Below, in pieces: positions 13,352-22,460 of a stretch of 22,791 nt of DNA. How positions within the stretch are numbered: position 1 is the stretch's first letter; the number at the start of each line of letters is the position of its first letter. Origin of the DNA: Firmicutes bacterium HGW-Firmicutes-10 (lineage in GTDB: Bacteria; Bacillota_I; Bacilli_A; Erysipelotrichales; Erysipelotrichaceae); the NCBI GenBank assembly GCA_002841605.1, contig PHAF01000009.1:1-22791 (forward strand). The letters are read 5' to 3'. The position numbers and the translations under genes are program-made. Under the pieces are notes generated by a model, which searched no databases, was not told where the DNA came from, and worked only from the letters and a program-made list of their open reading frames with translations.

Positions 13352-13379
13352 AAAAAAGGGCAGTGCCCTTTTATCCTCC
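13352..13379 (-). promoter_or_regulatory. Hairpin between ribosome binding site and rlmD start
   Basis: On the minus strand GGAGGA (13379-13374) is followed by the TAA of the upstream gene, then an 8-bp stem (AAAAGGGC at 13372-13365, GCCCTTTT at 13361-13354, loop ACT) with six T. The rlmD ATG (13343) comes 10 bases after the stem. It looks like a terminator, or like a stem that brings the distant GGAGGA to about 11 bases from the ATG. Confidence 0.6.
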
Positions 13380-13985
13380 GTTATCTTCCTCATCTACATC
13401 ATCTTTTAATCGATTATAAAGCTCTTCCACAAATTCCGGATTCTTTGGATCAGAAACCAATTGAATCAATGGTTCTTCCATAACGGAATTCAACAAAAAT
13501 ATCAAATATTTATAACTGTCTTCCTTTTTCAATTCCAGATTATTATAAATATGCAACTCCAAATCATACATTTTTGATGTTTCATTCATCTTAAAATACG
13601 TATTTACCGGCAAAACGGTCGCTACATGACTGTAAAGCGATGTCGCTAGCGTAGTAAGCTGTTCCAACGTGATTTCATCATCAACATCCACATTCACCCG
13701 CAACGATGCACTGATCAGAGTGATTTTGACATCATCAACCAATGCCTCTGCCAAAATTTTCGATTCAAGTTCAGTCAGTTGCTCGCTGGTGATTTTAGGA
13801 TCCAAATCCAATTCAAAACGATTTCCAAACAACGGTGTGCCTGTAGCCGCAAAGGCATCATATAAAACCTTGCCGATGGCAACTGTAGGTATCGCGATTA
13901 ATACCAGACTTAAAATAAGGACGACCGTCGGCCAATGTATTTTTGATATTTTTTTCTTTTTAACAGTTGTTTTCTTTTGAGTCAT
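13371..13985 (-). CDS. Single-pass membrane protein of unknown function
   Basis: A 204-residue protein with a strongly basic start (MTQKKTTVKKKKISK), one membrane helix at about 19-41 and a mostly acidic outside domain of about 160 residues ending EEDNGG. The domain alternates strands and helices (for example VDDVKITLISASLRVNVDVD followed by a helix beginning EITLEQL), like a small alpha-beta fold, but I recognise no family. The start ATG 13985 follows GGAGG by about 6 bases. It lies between gatB (52-base gap) and rlmD in the same operon. No catalytic motif is seen; being a tethered extracellular domain, it may serve the envelope. Confidence 0.75.
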   Translation of the reverse strand: MTQKKTTVKKKKISKIHWPTVVLILSLVLIAIPTVAIGKVLYDAFAATGTPLFGNRFELDLDPKITSEQLTELESKILAEALVDDVKITLISASLRVNVDVDDEITLEQLTTLATSLYSHVATVLPVNTYFKMNETSKMYDLELHIYNNLELKKEDSYKYLIFLLNSVMEEPLIQLVSDPKNPEFVEELYNRLKDDVDEEDNGG

Positions 13986-14037
13986 AAATACCTCCTACCG
14001 AAACTATTCTACAATAATTTAACGGATAATGCACGAT

Positions 14038-15462
14038 TTATCGTTTTGACAGCTCTTGAACCAATAACTCACTGGTCATTGCCGGGTTGGCTTTTCCCTT
14101 GGAAAGCTTCATGACCTGACCGACTAAAAAGCCCAAAGCCCGGTCTTTCCCGTTTTTATAATCCTCGATCGATTGAGCATTATTATTCAAAATTTCCGTG
14201 ACCCACGACAGTAACTGACCTTCATCCGATACTTGAGCCATCCCTTTTTTCGCAACGATATCCTTCGGTGATTCGCCATTGATCATGTCCAAAAATACTT
14301 CCTTGGCTTGCTTACCCGAAATTTTACCTTCACTGACCATGATCAGTAAATCCGCCATATGTTGAGGTTGAATCCAATCCGCAAACTTCTTGTCACTGCG
14401 CAAAGAAGCGACCGATAACACCTCACTGATCAGCCAGTTAGCCGTACCTTTTGAAGGAGCACCAAAACCAACGATTGCATCGAAGTAATCGGACAAATCT
14501 TTGCCTGAAGTCAAAATCGAAGCATCGTAATCCGATAATCCTAATTGATTGATATAAGCATCTTTGCGTTGCTGAGCCGTTTTCGGTAGTTGGGATATTA
14601 CCCTTGAATAAAATTCATCAGAAATCAAAACCGGTGGAATATTGGGTTCCGGGAAATATTTATAATCCACGGTCCCTTCTTTTTTGCGCATCAACACGGT
14701 CTTGCGGGTTGTTTCATCATAACGACGCGTCGATTGAACAACGGACTCACCTTTTAAATAAATCTCGGTTTGTCTAACGATTTCCGCTTCAACGGCACGT
14801 TGAACATTATTTACGGAATTCAGGTTTTTAATTTCGACTTTCGTGCCATAACCCTCAAATCCATATGGTCGCAAAGAAATATTGACATCACAACGCAAGG
14901 AACCTTCCTCCATTTTGACATCTGAAATATCACCGAATTCCAACAGTGACTTCATCTTCTCGACAAATGCGGCAGCTTCCTTACCACTGCGAATATCCGG
15001 TTCGGAAACGATTTCCACCAGCGGTGTCCCCGCCCGGTTAAAATCAATCCACGTCACATCTCCGTGATGAAATTGCTTTGCCGTGTCTTCTTCCATATGC
15101 AAACGGTTGATACCGATACGTTTGCTTACCCCATCCACATCGATATCGACATAACCGCCCCGGCCGATCGGATGAAATTGTTGCGTGATTTGAAATCCTT
15201 TCGGCAAATCCGAGTAATAGTAATTCTTACGATCAAAACGGATAAGCCTGTCGACTTCACAGTTCATCAGTTCAGATGCCGTAATAGCCAGTTCGACAGC
15301 CCGCTTGTTTAGTGAAGGAAGTGTGCCGGGATGACCCAGATCGATTTCATTGACGCAAGTATTGGGCAAATTACCAAAAGATACCGGTGCACCCGAAAAC
15401 ATTTTGGTCTTCGTTTTCAATTCGCAATGAATCTCAATGCCGATGATTACCTCAAAGCTCAT
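14038..15462 (-). CDS. gatB: Aspartyl/glutamyl-tRNA amidotransferase subunit B
   Basis: Subunit B (474 residues) of the GatCAB complex, which phosphorylates Glu-tRNA-Gln (or Asp-tRNA-Asn) with ATP and accepts ammonia from GatA to form Gln-tRNA-Gln or Asn-tRNA-Asn. The start EVIIGIEIHCELKTKTKMFS is diagnostic, with the catalytic Glu10 and metal-binding His12. Other hallmarks are YYYSDLPKGFQITQQ, LHMEEDTAKQ, FNRAGTPLVEIVSEPD and YKYFPEPNIPP. The C-terminal 150 residues form the helical YqeY-like tRNA-binding domain, ending in the GFLVGQVMKLSKGKANPAM region. Length is normal. The ATG overlaps the gatA stop by ATGA, and its GGAGG lies in the end of gatA. Confidence 0.97.
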   Translation of the reverse strand: MSFEVIIGIEIHCELKTKTKMFSGAPVSFGNLPNTCVNEIDLGHPGTLPSLNKRAVELAITASELMNCEVDRLIRFDRKNYYYSDLPKGFQITQQFHPIGRGGYVDIDVDGVSKRIGINRLHMEEDTAKQFHHGDVTWIDFNRAGTPLVEIVSEPDIRSGKEAAAFVEKMKSLLEFGDISDVKMEEGSLRCDVNISLRPYGFEGYGTKVEIKNLNSVNNVQRAVEAEIVRQTEIYLKGESVVQSTRRYDETTRKTVLMRKKEGTVDYKYFPEPNIPPVLISDEFYSRVISQLPKTAQQRKDAYINQLGLSDYDASILTSGKDLSDYFDAIVGFGAPSKGTANWLISEVLSVASLRSDKKFADWIQPQHMADLLIMVSEGKISGKQAKEVFLDMINGESPKDIVAKKGMAQVSDEGQLLSWVTEILNNNAQSIEDYKNGKDRALGFLVGQVMKLSKGKANPAMTSELLVQELSKR

Positions 15463-16871
15463 ACATTCACCTCCGCCGTCATGTTTTTACATCCGGTCAG
15501 ATTTTCCATTCCTAAAGCAATGTCAAACATCACTTGTTCTTCAAAAGGTTTTGCGGTGATGTTTATACCGATCGGCAATCCGTCGATTTTCCCCATAGGG
15601 ATCGTCATGCTCGGATAACCCGAAAAATTTCCTAATACCATATGATTTTCAGCAATCAGATATCTTGCGGATAACTGATCAGCTGAAGTATCTGTTAATA
15701 ACGGAGCTACATCGCCACTTGCAGGAGCAATCAATACATCAATATCCGACAAAGCCGTTTTATAGTCTTCCACCAGTAAACGACGAACTTTTTGTGCTTT
15801 ACGCAACAATAAATCCTGATTTTCATCCGCCAGACTGTAACTGCCGATAACAAAACGCTTACGCAACAAGAAACTGAAACCTTTGGTACGCGAGTTGGTC
15901 ATCAATTCTTCTAAAGAATCTCCCCACTCTTGCATACCGAAACGGACGCCGTCCAGATTGGAATGATTGGCCGTCGCTTCACTATTAGCAATAATATAGT
16001 ATACCGGTAGACAAGCTTGAAGTCGGGTTTGATCCATATTGATCATATGGACCGTCGCACCGGCATTGACACACTTTTCAATCAACTCATTAAACAAAGC
16101 CAATGTTTGATCTTTTTTGATCGCATCGATGACATTTTTTAAAATCCCGATTTTTTTACCCCTTAAGTCACCGTTTAAATTAGCTAAGTAATCTTCAACT
16201 TCCCGAGTTGACGATGTCATATCTTTATCATCACGACCTGCCAACACTTCCAACGCCAAAGCCGCATCTTCAACAGAACGCGTAAAATAACCGACATGAT
16301 CCAAGGATGAGGCATAAGGGATGATTCCATAACGGGAAATACGTCCGTACGTAGGCTTGACTCCAACGATACCGACAAACGAAGCCGGTTTGCGGACACT
16401 GTCACCTGTATCTGAACCGATCGCAAAAGCAACGGCACCCGAGGCAACCAATACAGCTGAACCCACGGAAGATCCGCCGGCCATGCGATTGAGATCATAG
16501 GGATTATGTACAAAACCGGTATGACAGTTGGTTCCGGTACCGCCCATACCCAAACCGTCTAAGGCTGACTTACCAATGATCACAGCTCCGGCATCTTTTA
16601 ATTTCTTTGTAATGGTCGCATCGTAAGCACCGATATAATTATCTAAAATTTGTACACTTCCGGTGGTTCTTACACCTTTCGTCAAAACATTGTCCTTCAA
16701 AACGATCGGAAGTCCGGCCATTTTTCCATTTGAGTTTTTCGCTTCAGAAATAGCTTCATCAACTTCCATAAATGAAACCATGGCATTCAAAAGCGGTTGC
16801 TGTTTGCGCGCCAAACTCACAGCTTCCATGACTTCTTGTTCAATATTTTCTATTTTTCGATTGGCAAACAT
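15459..16871 (-). CDS. gatA: Glutamyl-tRNA amidotransferase subunit A
   Basis: The glutaminase subunit (470 residues) of GatCAB, of the amidase signature family, which frees ammonia from glutamine and channels it to GatB. The Ser-cisSer-Lys triad is visible: Lys59 (PIVLKDN), Ser134 (AGGSSVGSA) and Ser158 (GSDTGDSVRKPAS), with the expected 24-residue spacing between the serines. The residues around Ser158 read D-T-G-D-S-V-R-K-P instead of the usual D-T-G-G-S-I-R-Q-P, and NRMAGGSSVG replaces the usual RVPGGSSGG; I associate this variant with Mollicutes and relatives. The N-terminus is short compared with many GatA proteins. The ATG overlaps the gatC stop by one base (TGATG). Confidence 0.96.
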   Translation of the reverse strand: MFANRKIENIEQEVMEAVSLARKQQPLLNAMVSFMEVDEAISEAKNSNGKMAGLPIVLKDNVLTKGVRTTGSVQILDNYIGAYDATITKKLKDAGAVIIGKSALDGLGMGGTGTNCHTGFVHNPYDLNRMAGGSSVGSAVLVASGAVAFAIGSDTGDSVRKPASFVGIVGVKPTYGRISRYGIIPYASSLDHVGYFTRSVEDAALALEVLAGRDDKDMTSSTREVEDYLANLNGDLRGKKIGILKNVIDAIKKDQTLALFNELIEKCVNAGATVHMINMDQTRLQACLPVYYIIANSEATANHSNLDGVRFGMQEWGDSLEELMTNSRTKGFSFLLRKRFVIGSYSLADENQDLLLRKAQKVRRLLVEDYKTALSDIDVLIAPASGDVAPLLTDTSADQLSARYLIAENHMVLGNFSGYPSMTIPMGKIDGLPIGINITAKPFEEQVMFDIALGMENLTGCKNMTAEVNV

Positions 16872-17167
16872 CAGTCTTTCACCACTTTCGGGATAACAAA
16901 ATATCCCTCTTCCTCTACCGGGGCATTGTATAATGCATCTTCAATCGATAAAACTTGATCGATGATGTCCTCTCTGAAAAAACTGGTGGGCTCTTCAAAA
17001 GGATAAATCATCTCCTCGACATTGCTTGTATCGATCTGATTCAACAAGTCCAGCTGTTTTAATAATGTATCAAATTCCGCAATGATATTGTCGGCTTCTT
17101 CATCGCTAAGCCGCAACATCAGCTGTTCGGCCAGTTTAAATACTTTCTGCTTATTTATACGCTCCAT
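16871..17167 (-). CDS. gatC: Glutamyl-tRNA amidotransferase subunit C
   Basis: The small stabilising subunit (98 residues) that wraps around GatA and holds the GatAB interface. The N-terminal helical half (KVFKLAEQLMLRLSDEEAD, then FDTLLKQLDLLNQIDTSNVE) and the extended C-terminal half with the EEPTSFFREDIIDQ and EEEGYFVIPKVV patterns follow the family closely, and length is normal. ATG 17167 has AAGGAG 7 bases upstream, 9 bases after the camS stop. It begins the gatCAB gene set. Confidence 0.95.
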   Translation of the reverse strand: MERINKQKVFKLAEQLMLRLSDEEADNIIAEFDTLLKQLDLLNQIDTSNVEEMIYPFEEPTSFFREDIIDQVLSIEDALYNAPVEEEGYFVIPKVVKD

Positions 17168-17176
17168 ATTGACTCC

Positions 17177-18259
17177 TTAATTTACATAGATGACCGTGGG
17201 TTTTGTTTGGTTTCGCTTGCGCTCCATTACCGCCATTACGGTCCCCAGCGATCGAATCTCTACCACAATTAGCATATCGTTATTTTCGAAAGTGTCAAGC
17301 AGCTGCGCAGTAATCTGCGTGACCATGCTGACTTCCGTGTATGTTTTTGATACCATGTTGATCGTGATTTTCAATTCATCCACTTCATCATCGATATATC
17401 GGGCTTTACCGATAACACCGACGGCCTCCGGCAACAAACTTTGCAGGGATGATTTCAATGAGGCAAACTGTGAAGAAAGCGTTGTATCCAGGGCTGTTGC
17501 TTCGGCTGAAGGAAGTATTACCCACTTCTCCTGATTTTTGACAAACTGTCCGCTTCGATTGCGAAAAATACCTTCACCGATAAACGATCCGGGAAGCGTC
17601 GCATCCGATCGGGCTGTCGAAAACAGGGTTATGAATACCGGAACATCACCGACCGCAGGGATCGTTCGTAAGTAACTTTCCAGTTTTCGACCGATATCGG
17701 TCCCAAACTGATACAGCCGATCTGTTTGAATCGTAACGAAAGTATCCATACCGTCTTTCGTTTGAGGAATGTTCTGATTAAGAACGATCGTTAATGATAT
17801 CCCTTTTAAAGCAAAGTTCTCCGAAGCATTTCCCATGAAGTTCAATTCAACGATATCAGCGACGACCACCGCATCATTAATAAATGTGCGTCCATCACCG
17901 ATATCAAACTGGCTTCCTAACGGCGGATTCAAACCTTGCGGATTGACATCGGATTCTCGGCGAACCAAAGAAATAAGCCGGTCATACGTTAATATTTGAC
18001 CTTCCTGTAGATAGTGTTGCTCAATGGAAAAGTGTTTCTTTGACTTTTGTTGTAAACGACGACCGATTTCCATCGCATCATAAGAACCTAAATACGTTCC
18101 ATGATACAAACGCACCGGTGAAACAGCGAAATTGGCTAATAGTGAATATTCGCCTTGTGTCGTCGGTTGGATGATATCGGGATCATCGGGTTTTTCACCA
18201 TTAAAACAACCTGTCAGTAATACCAAAACCAATACGATGCATCCAATTTTAATTTTCAA
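17177..18259 (-). CDS. camS: CamS-family lipoprotein
   Basis: A 360-residue lipoprotein of the CamS (sex-pheromone precursor, YerH) family, anchored on the outer face of the membrane. The signal peptide is short (residues 1-17) with the lipobox LTGC and the lipidated Cys18. Family features: YHGTYLGSYDAMEIGRRLQQ, then GLNPPLGSQFD and VADIVELNFMG. In several Bacillota the signal peptide of this protein is trimmed to a short hydrophobic peptide acting as a conjugation pheromone; the corresponding stretch here is VLVLVLLTG. The start codon is TTG (18259), overlapping ligA by 11 bases, chosen because a full AAGGAGGTGA precedes it; the basic MKIKIG then starts a normal signal peptide. The position between ligA and gatC is conserved in Bacillota. 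Its cellular role is not settled. Confidence 0.92.
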   Translation of the reverse strand: MKIKIGCIVLVLVLLTGCFNGEKPDDPDIIQPTTQGEYSLLANFAVSPVRLYHGTYLGSYDAMEIGRRLQQKSKKHFSIEQHYLQEGQILTYDRLISLVRRESDVNPQGLNPPLGSQFDIGDGRTFINDAVVVADIVELNFMGNASENFALKGISLTIVLNQNIPQTKDGMDTFVTIQTDRLYQFGTDIGRKLESYLRTIPAVGDVPVFITLFSTARSDATLPGSFIGEGIFRNRSGQFVKNQEKWVILPSAEATALDTTLSSQFASLKSSLQSLLPEAVGVIGKARYIDDEVDELKITINMVSKTYTEVSMVTQITAQLLDTFENNDMLIVVEIRSLGTVMAVMERKRNQTKPTVIYVN

Positions 18260-20243
18260 TGGAGGTCACCTCCTTCATAAAGCGCTCTTCATCCCAAACC
18301 AATACGCCAAGACTTTGTGCTTTGCTCAGTTTACTGCCTGCTTCACTGCCCGCAATGACCAGATCCGTATTTTTTGATACAGAGGAAGTCACATTGGCTC
18401 CCTGTGTACTCAACCAATCAGAAGCCTCACTGCGCGTCATTTGAAGCAAGGTTCCTGTCAGCACGACGGTCTTGCCCGAGAAAAAGGATGTGCTTTCACT
18501 CTTTTTCTTGGTCATTTCCATATTGACACCTGCAGACCGCAAGACATCGATCAGATGATGATTGGGTTGTTGTGAGAAAAAAAGTACGACCGACTGTGCC
18601 ATGACGGTACCAATCTCTTTGACGGCACATAGCTGCTCTTGCGTGGCTTCCATCAGTGACTGCATCGAAGTAAATTTCGATGCCAAGGTCGATGCCGCTT
18701 TCTCTCCGATATGCCGGATACCCAAGCCATAAAGCAGTTTATCGAGCGAATTGGTTTTACTTGCTTCAATCGCCGTTAACAGTTTATCGACCGACTTCTC
18801 ACCCATTTTTTCCAGTGAAGTGAGTGCGTCGCGTTTTTGATCCAAAAAGTATATGTCTTCGACCGAGCGGATCAAGCCGTTATTGTACAACTGCTCCACC
18901 CGTTTGACTCCAAGTCCATCGATATTCATCGCATCCCGCGAAGCAAAGTGGGCAATCGCCTCAATGATCCTTGCGGGACATTCGTTATTGATACAATAAG
19001 TATCGGCTTCATCTTCGAAGCGGACCAACGACTGATGACACACCGGACAGTGTTTCTCAAATGTATAGGGTTTACTGCTTTCATCCCTTAACTGTGGAAG
19101 CGAGGCAACGACTTCCGGGATAATATCCCCGGCCTTGCGTATGATGACCGTGTCATTGACCCGAATGTCCTTGTTACGGATGTAATCCTCATTGTGAAGC
19201 TGTGCGAATCCCACCGTGGTTTGCGCCACGGTGACCGGAGTAAGTCGGGCATTGGGTGTGATTTTCCCGGTACGTCCGACCGTCAGAAAAATTTCTTCCA
19301 GACGGGTCATGACTTCATCCGCCGGAAACTTATATGCGATTGCCCACCGCGGTGTTTTGGCAGTGAAGCCCATACGGTTTTGTAATGAAAGTGAATTAAC
19401 TTTAATCACGATTCCATCAATATCATATGGTAACTCGGCCCGTTTGGCTGTCATTTCTTCAATAAACGACCATACTTCCTGTATATTGGCACAGATTTTT
19501 GTCAGCGGATTGACTTTGAATCCCAACGATGACAAACGATCCAGAGCCTGTGAATGTGAACTTACTTTAAAATTTTGGGCATTGACGAAGTAGTACAAAT
19601 AGGCATCCAACTGACGGGATGCGGCTATCTGGGAATCCAATTGCCGAATCGATCCGGCTGCCGCATTGCGCGGATTGGCGAAGGGTTCCTGTTGGTTGTT
19701 TATGCGATTTTCATTCAAACGGACAAATGCGGCCTTGGGCATATACACTTCCCCGCGAACTTCAAATGTCAATTCTTCATTTAACTGTAATGGGATCGAC
19801 TTTATCGTGACGATATTGTGCGTAACATCTTCACCTTCTTCTCCATCACCTCGGGTCGCTGCTAATGCCAGACGTCCGTTTTGATAGCGCAAAGACATGG
19901 CCAGACCATCGATTTTCAGTTCAGCAACATATTCAACCGGACCAAGATCTTTTCGGATGCGTGTGTCAAAAGCAAGCAAATCCGCAAGTGAGTAGGCATT
20001 GCCCAAGGATAACATCGCGACATCATGCGTAACCTTTTTAAATCCATCCAACACCTTACCGCCGACGCGTTGAGTCGGTGAATAAGGATCAAACATTTCG
20101 GGATGTTCGCTTTCCAGTTTTAGCAACTCGCGCATACATGAGTCATAATGAGCATCCGATACGATCGGACGATCCAACACATGATAGTGATGATTGTATT
20201 CATTGATCAGCTTACGCAATTCATTGATGCGTTGTGTACTCAT
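18249..20243 (-). CDS. ligA: NAD-dependent DNA ligase
   Basis: The essential replicative ligase (664 residues, normal length), sealing nicks with NAD+. Domains in order: N-terminal Ia domain with YDSCMRELLKLE; the adenylation domain with the lysine of AELKIDG (Lys110); RWAIAYKFPA; an OB fold; the four-cysteine zinc finger (CPVCHQ and CINNECPARI); helix-hairpin-helix repeats (MNIDGLGVKRVEQL, LYGLGIRHIGEKAA); and a C-terminal BRCT domain from about 589 (FSGKTVVLTGTL, VSKNTDLVIAGSEAGSKL). The ATG overlaps the pcrA stop by ATGA with GGAGG 7 bases upstream, so it is coupled to the helicase. It is the second gene of the pcrA operon. Confidence 0.98.
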   Translation of the reverse strand: MSTQRINELRKLINEYNHHYHVLDRPIVSDAHYDSCMRELLKLESEHPEMFDPYSPTQRVGGKVLDGFKKVTHDVAMLSLGNAYSLADLLAFDTRIRKDLGPVEYVAELKIDGLAMSLRYQNGRLALAATRGDGEEGEDVTHNIVTIKSIPLQLNEELTFEVRGEVYMPKAAFVRLNENRINNQQEPFANPRNAAAGSIRQLDSQIAASRQLDAYLYYFVNAQNFKVSSHSQALDRLSSLGFKVNPLTKICANIQEVWSFIEEMTAKRAELPYDIDGIVIKVNSLSLQNRMGFTAKTPRWAIAYKFPADEVMTRLEEIFLTVGRTGKITPNARLTPVTVAQTTVGFAQLHNEDYIRNKDIRVNDTVIIRKAGDIIPEVVASLPQLRDESSKPYTFEKHCPVCHQSLVRFEDEADTYCINNECPARIIEAIAHFASRDAMNIDGLGVKRVEQLYNNGLIRSVEDIYFLDQKRDALTSLEKMGEKSVDKLLTAIEASKTNSLDKLLYGLGIRHIGEKAASTLASKFTSMQSLMEATQEQLCAVKEIGTVMAQSVVLFFSQQPNHHLIDVLRSAGVNMEMTKKKSESTSFFSGKTVVLTGTLLQMTRSEASDWLSTQGANVTSSVSKNTDLVIAGSEAGSKLSKAQSLGVLVWDEERFMKEVTSIEN
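18261..18273 (-). promoter_or_regulatory. Self-complementary ribosome binding site of camS
   Basis: The camS Shine-Dalgarno lies in GGAGGTGACCTCC, a perfect inverted repeat (GGAGGT, G, ACCTCC) inside the last codons of ligA, just before the TTG start. A 4-bp GGAG/CTCC hairpin with a 5-base loop could hide it. Confidence 0.5.
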
Positions 20244-22396
20244 GATACGCCTCCTTTTTTACTGAGGGAAGGATGGGATGCGACGATGCGCTTGATACCG
20301 TGAGGGAAATTGAAGGCGATTTCCGCCAAGTCTTCTTGTATGGCGATTACGACCCCTTCCCCAAAGGCCACATGAACGACGATGTCGCCTTTTCTGATTT
20401 TGATGGCTTCCTTTTTCGTCAACCGGTCACGAACATCATCACCGCTTAAAATGGTGATGGCTGATAGATTGCGTTCTCTCTTCTCACCGGAAGATAATCC
20501 GATATGCTCAATCGTGTTCTCATCGATTTCCGTGATAAAGCGCGAACGCGTCTTGGGACGTGAAAGCACATAACTAAACCCCTGACTTTCAGTCAGATAC
20601 AGTTTTTGTTTGGCTCGGGTCATCGCGACATAGGCCAGTCGGCGTTCTTCTTCAATGCCCTGACGTCCTTCGGATATCGAGCGTTCATTAGGAAAAATCC
20701 CTTCCGACATCGATGCCAGAATGACGATATCAAATTCCAGTCCTTTGGCCGCATGAACGGTCATCAGCTGGATGAATTCACCTTGTAATACTTCTGCTTT
20801 ATCACCATACAACGATACCATTTGTAAGTACTCGGTCAAATCGGCTTCCGGATATCGATCGATGAAATCCATGATATCATTGATCAATTCCTTTAAGTTC
20901 TCGATGCGGTCGGTCTCATTGTTTTCTTGTAACATACCCCGGATTCCTGAATCATCCAGTACCATTTCCAATACTTTATCCAAGGTCATGTGCGGTGTTT
21001 TGTCTTTCCACTTTTCGATCATCAAGATGAAATTGTCCAATGTTTTCTGGATTTTTCCGCTAAACAATGGTCCCAGTTTAATAAACTCGTACATCGTCAA
21101 CTCTTTCTGTCTTGCGCCGATGCGAATAACTTCCAGGGTTTTATCCCCGATACCACGCCGCGGCTGGTTGATGATGCGCAAAAAAGCCAGATCGTCGTTA
21201 TGAGTGATCATGCGTAAATAACTCAGGGTGTCCTTTACTTCCATGCGATCGTAAAATCGTACCCCGCCGTAAATGACATAGGGGATGTGAAAATCACGCA
21301 ATCCTTTTTCCAGTGCACGCGAGATATAGTTGGAGCGATATAAAATGGCCATATCCATGTAGGATTTGCCTTCATTGTGTAATTGTTTGACTTTTTGAGC
21401 GATCCAGGCCGATTCCTGATCTTCACTTGGACAGCTGACATGCGAGATGACTTCAGCCGGGGCTTTGTTTGTAAACAGGTCTTTGTCGACCCGGTATTTA
21501 TTGTTCTTTATAAGGGAGTTGGCTCCGCGCAAAATGGCCGGGGTGGATCGGTAGTTCTCACTTAAAACGACGGTCTCACACGGCGAAAAATCCCGTTCGA
21601 AGTTTAAGATGATATTGACATCCGCGCCACGCCAGGTGTAAATCGTCTGATCGGGATCACCGACGACATATACGCTGTTATGCTCTCCGGTCAGCTGTTT
21701 GATCAAGGTGTACTGCACACCATCGACATCCTGAAACTCGTCGACATGGATGAAGTTGAAGCGTCGCTGCCACTTGGCCAGACAATCCGGATGCATTTTG
21801 AACATTTTGACGGTAACCAAAAGCAAATCATCGAAGTCCAGAAAATACTGGGCATTGCATTTATTGACGTAGTATCGGTAAATCCTTGCTTTTTCCTTTT
21901 CACCAAACATATTTCCAGCCAGTTCGACTGCCCGTTCCGGAGTGATTTCTGCGCCTTTGTTATTACCGATGTAATCAAGCAAATGACCGATCGAATAACG
22001 CTGGCGATCGATGTCGAGTTCTTTTAATGCCTCTTTGATGATGCTTTTTTGATCTTCCGAATCCAATACCGTAAAGTTTCGTGGCAGTTTCATACGCATC
22101 GAATCTTCACGCAAAATCCTTACACATAAGGAGTGGATGGTGGATATATGTGCGCCGCGACCCACATCTCCGAGCATTCTTAAAATCCGCTCTTTCATTT
22201 CATTGGCGGCTTTGTTGGTAAATGTGATGGCTAATATACTGCTTGGGGGTACGCCGAGTTCTTCGATCAGATGGACGATCCGGGTAATCAGTACCCGAGT
22301 CTTACCGCTGCCCGCACCGGCGATGATCCGTACGTAACGCGAGGTGGTCGTTACCGCCGCGGACTGTTGCGGGTTTAAATTGAGTCTTTGCGTCAT
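20240..22396 (-). CDS. pcrA: UvrD/Rep-family DNA helicase PcrA
   Basis: A 718-residue superfamily 1A 3'-5' helicase used in repair, rolling-circle replication and clearing of replication or transcription conflicts. Motifs in order: Q motif LNLNPQQSAAV (5-14), Walker A AGAGSGKT (26-33), motif Ia ITFTNKAANEMKER, Walker B DEFQD (219-223), motif III GDPDQTIYTWRG (246-257), LSENYRST, motif V LMTVHAAKGLEFDIVILA, and motif VI EEERRLAYVAMTRAK. The C-terminal 60 residues (KGDIVVHVAFGEGVVIAI and after) form the Tudor-like domain that distinguishes PcrA and touches RNA polymerase. ATG 22396 has GAGGTGA about 5 bases upstream. It is the first gene of the operon and lies next to a divergent promoter. Confidence 0.97.
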   Translation of the reverse strand: MTQRLNLNPQQSAAVTTTSRYVRIIAGAGSGKTRVLITRIVHLIEELGVPPSSILAITFTNKAANEMKERILRMLGDVGRGAHISTIHSLCVRILREDSMRMKLPRNFTVLDSEDQKSIIKEALKELDIDRQRYSIGHLLDYIGNNKGAEITPERAVELAGNMFGEKEKARIYRYYVNKCNAQYFLDFDDLLLVTVKMFKMHPDCLAKWQRRFNFIHVDEFQDVDGVQYTLIKQLTGEHNSVYVVGDPDQTIYTWRGADVNIILNFERDFSPCETVVLSENYRSTPAILRGANSLIKNNKYRVDKDLFTNKAPAEVISHVSCPSEDQESAWIAQKVKQLHNEGKSYMDMAILYRSNYISRALEKGLRDFHIPYVIYGGVRFYDRMEVKDTLSYLRMITHNDDLAFLRIINQPRRGIGDKTLEVIRIGARQKELTMYEFIKLGPLFSGKIQKTLDNFILMIEKWKDKTPHMTLDKVLEMVLDDSGIRGMLQENNETDRIENLKELINDIMDFIDRYPEADLTEYLQMVSLYGDKAEVLQGEFIQLMTVHAAKGLEFDIVILASMSEGIFPNERSISEGRQGIEEERRLAYVAMTRAKQKLYLTESQGFSYVLSRPKTRSRFITEIDENTIEHIGLSSGEKRERNLSAITILSGDDVRDRLTKKEAIKIRKGDIVVHVAFGEGVVIAIQEDLAEIAFNFPHGIKRIVASHPSLSKKGGVS

Positions 22397-22413
22397 AGAT
22401 TCACCTCTGCATT

Positions 22414-22442
22414 ATTATAGCATGCTATGGGGGATGTGATAA
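22414..22442 (-). promoter_or_regulatory. Promoter of the pcrA operon, over a 12-bp palindrome
   Basis: On the minus strand TTATCA (22442-22437), a 17-base spacer and an extended -10 (TGCTATAAT, core 22419-22414). The perfect palindrome ATAGCATGCTAT (22417-22428) overlaps the extended -10. Confidence 0.7.
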
Positions 22443-22460
22443 CTGAAACCCGAAGCAATG

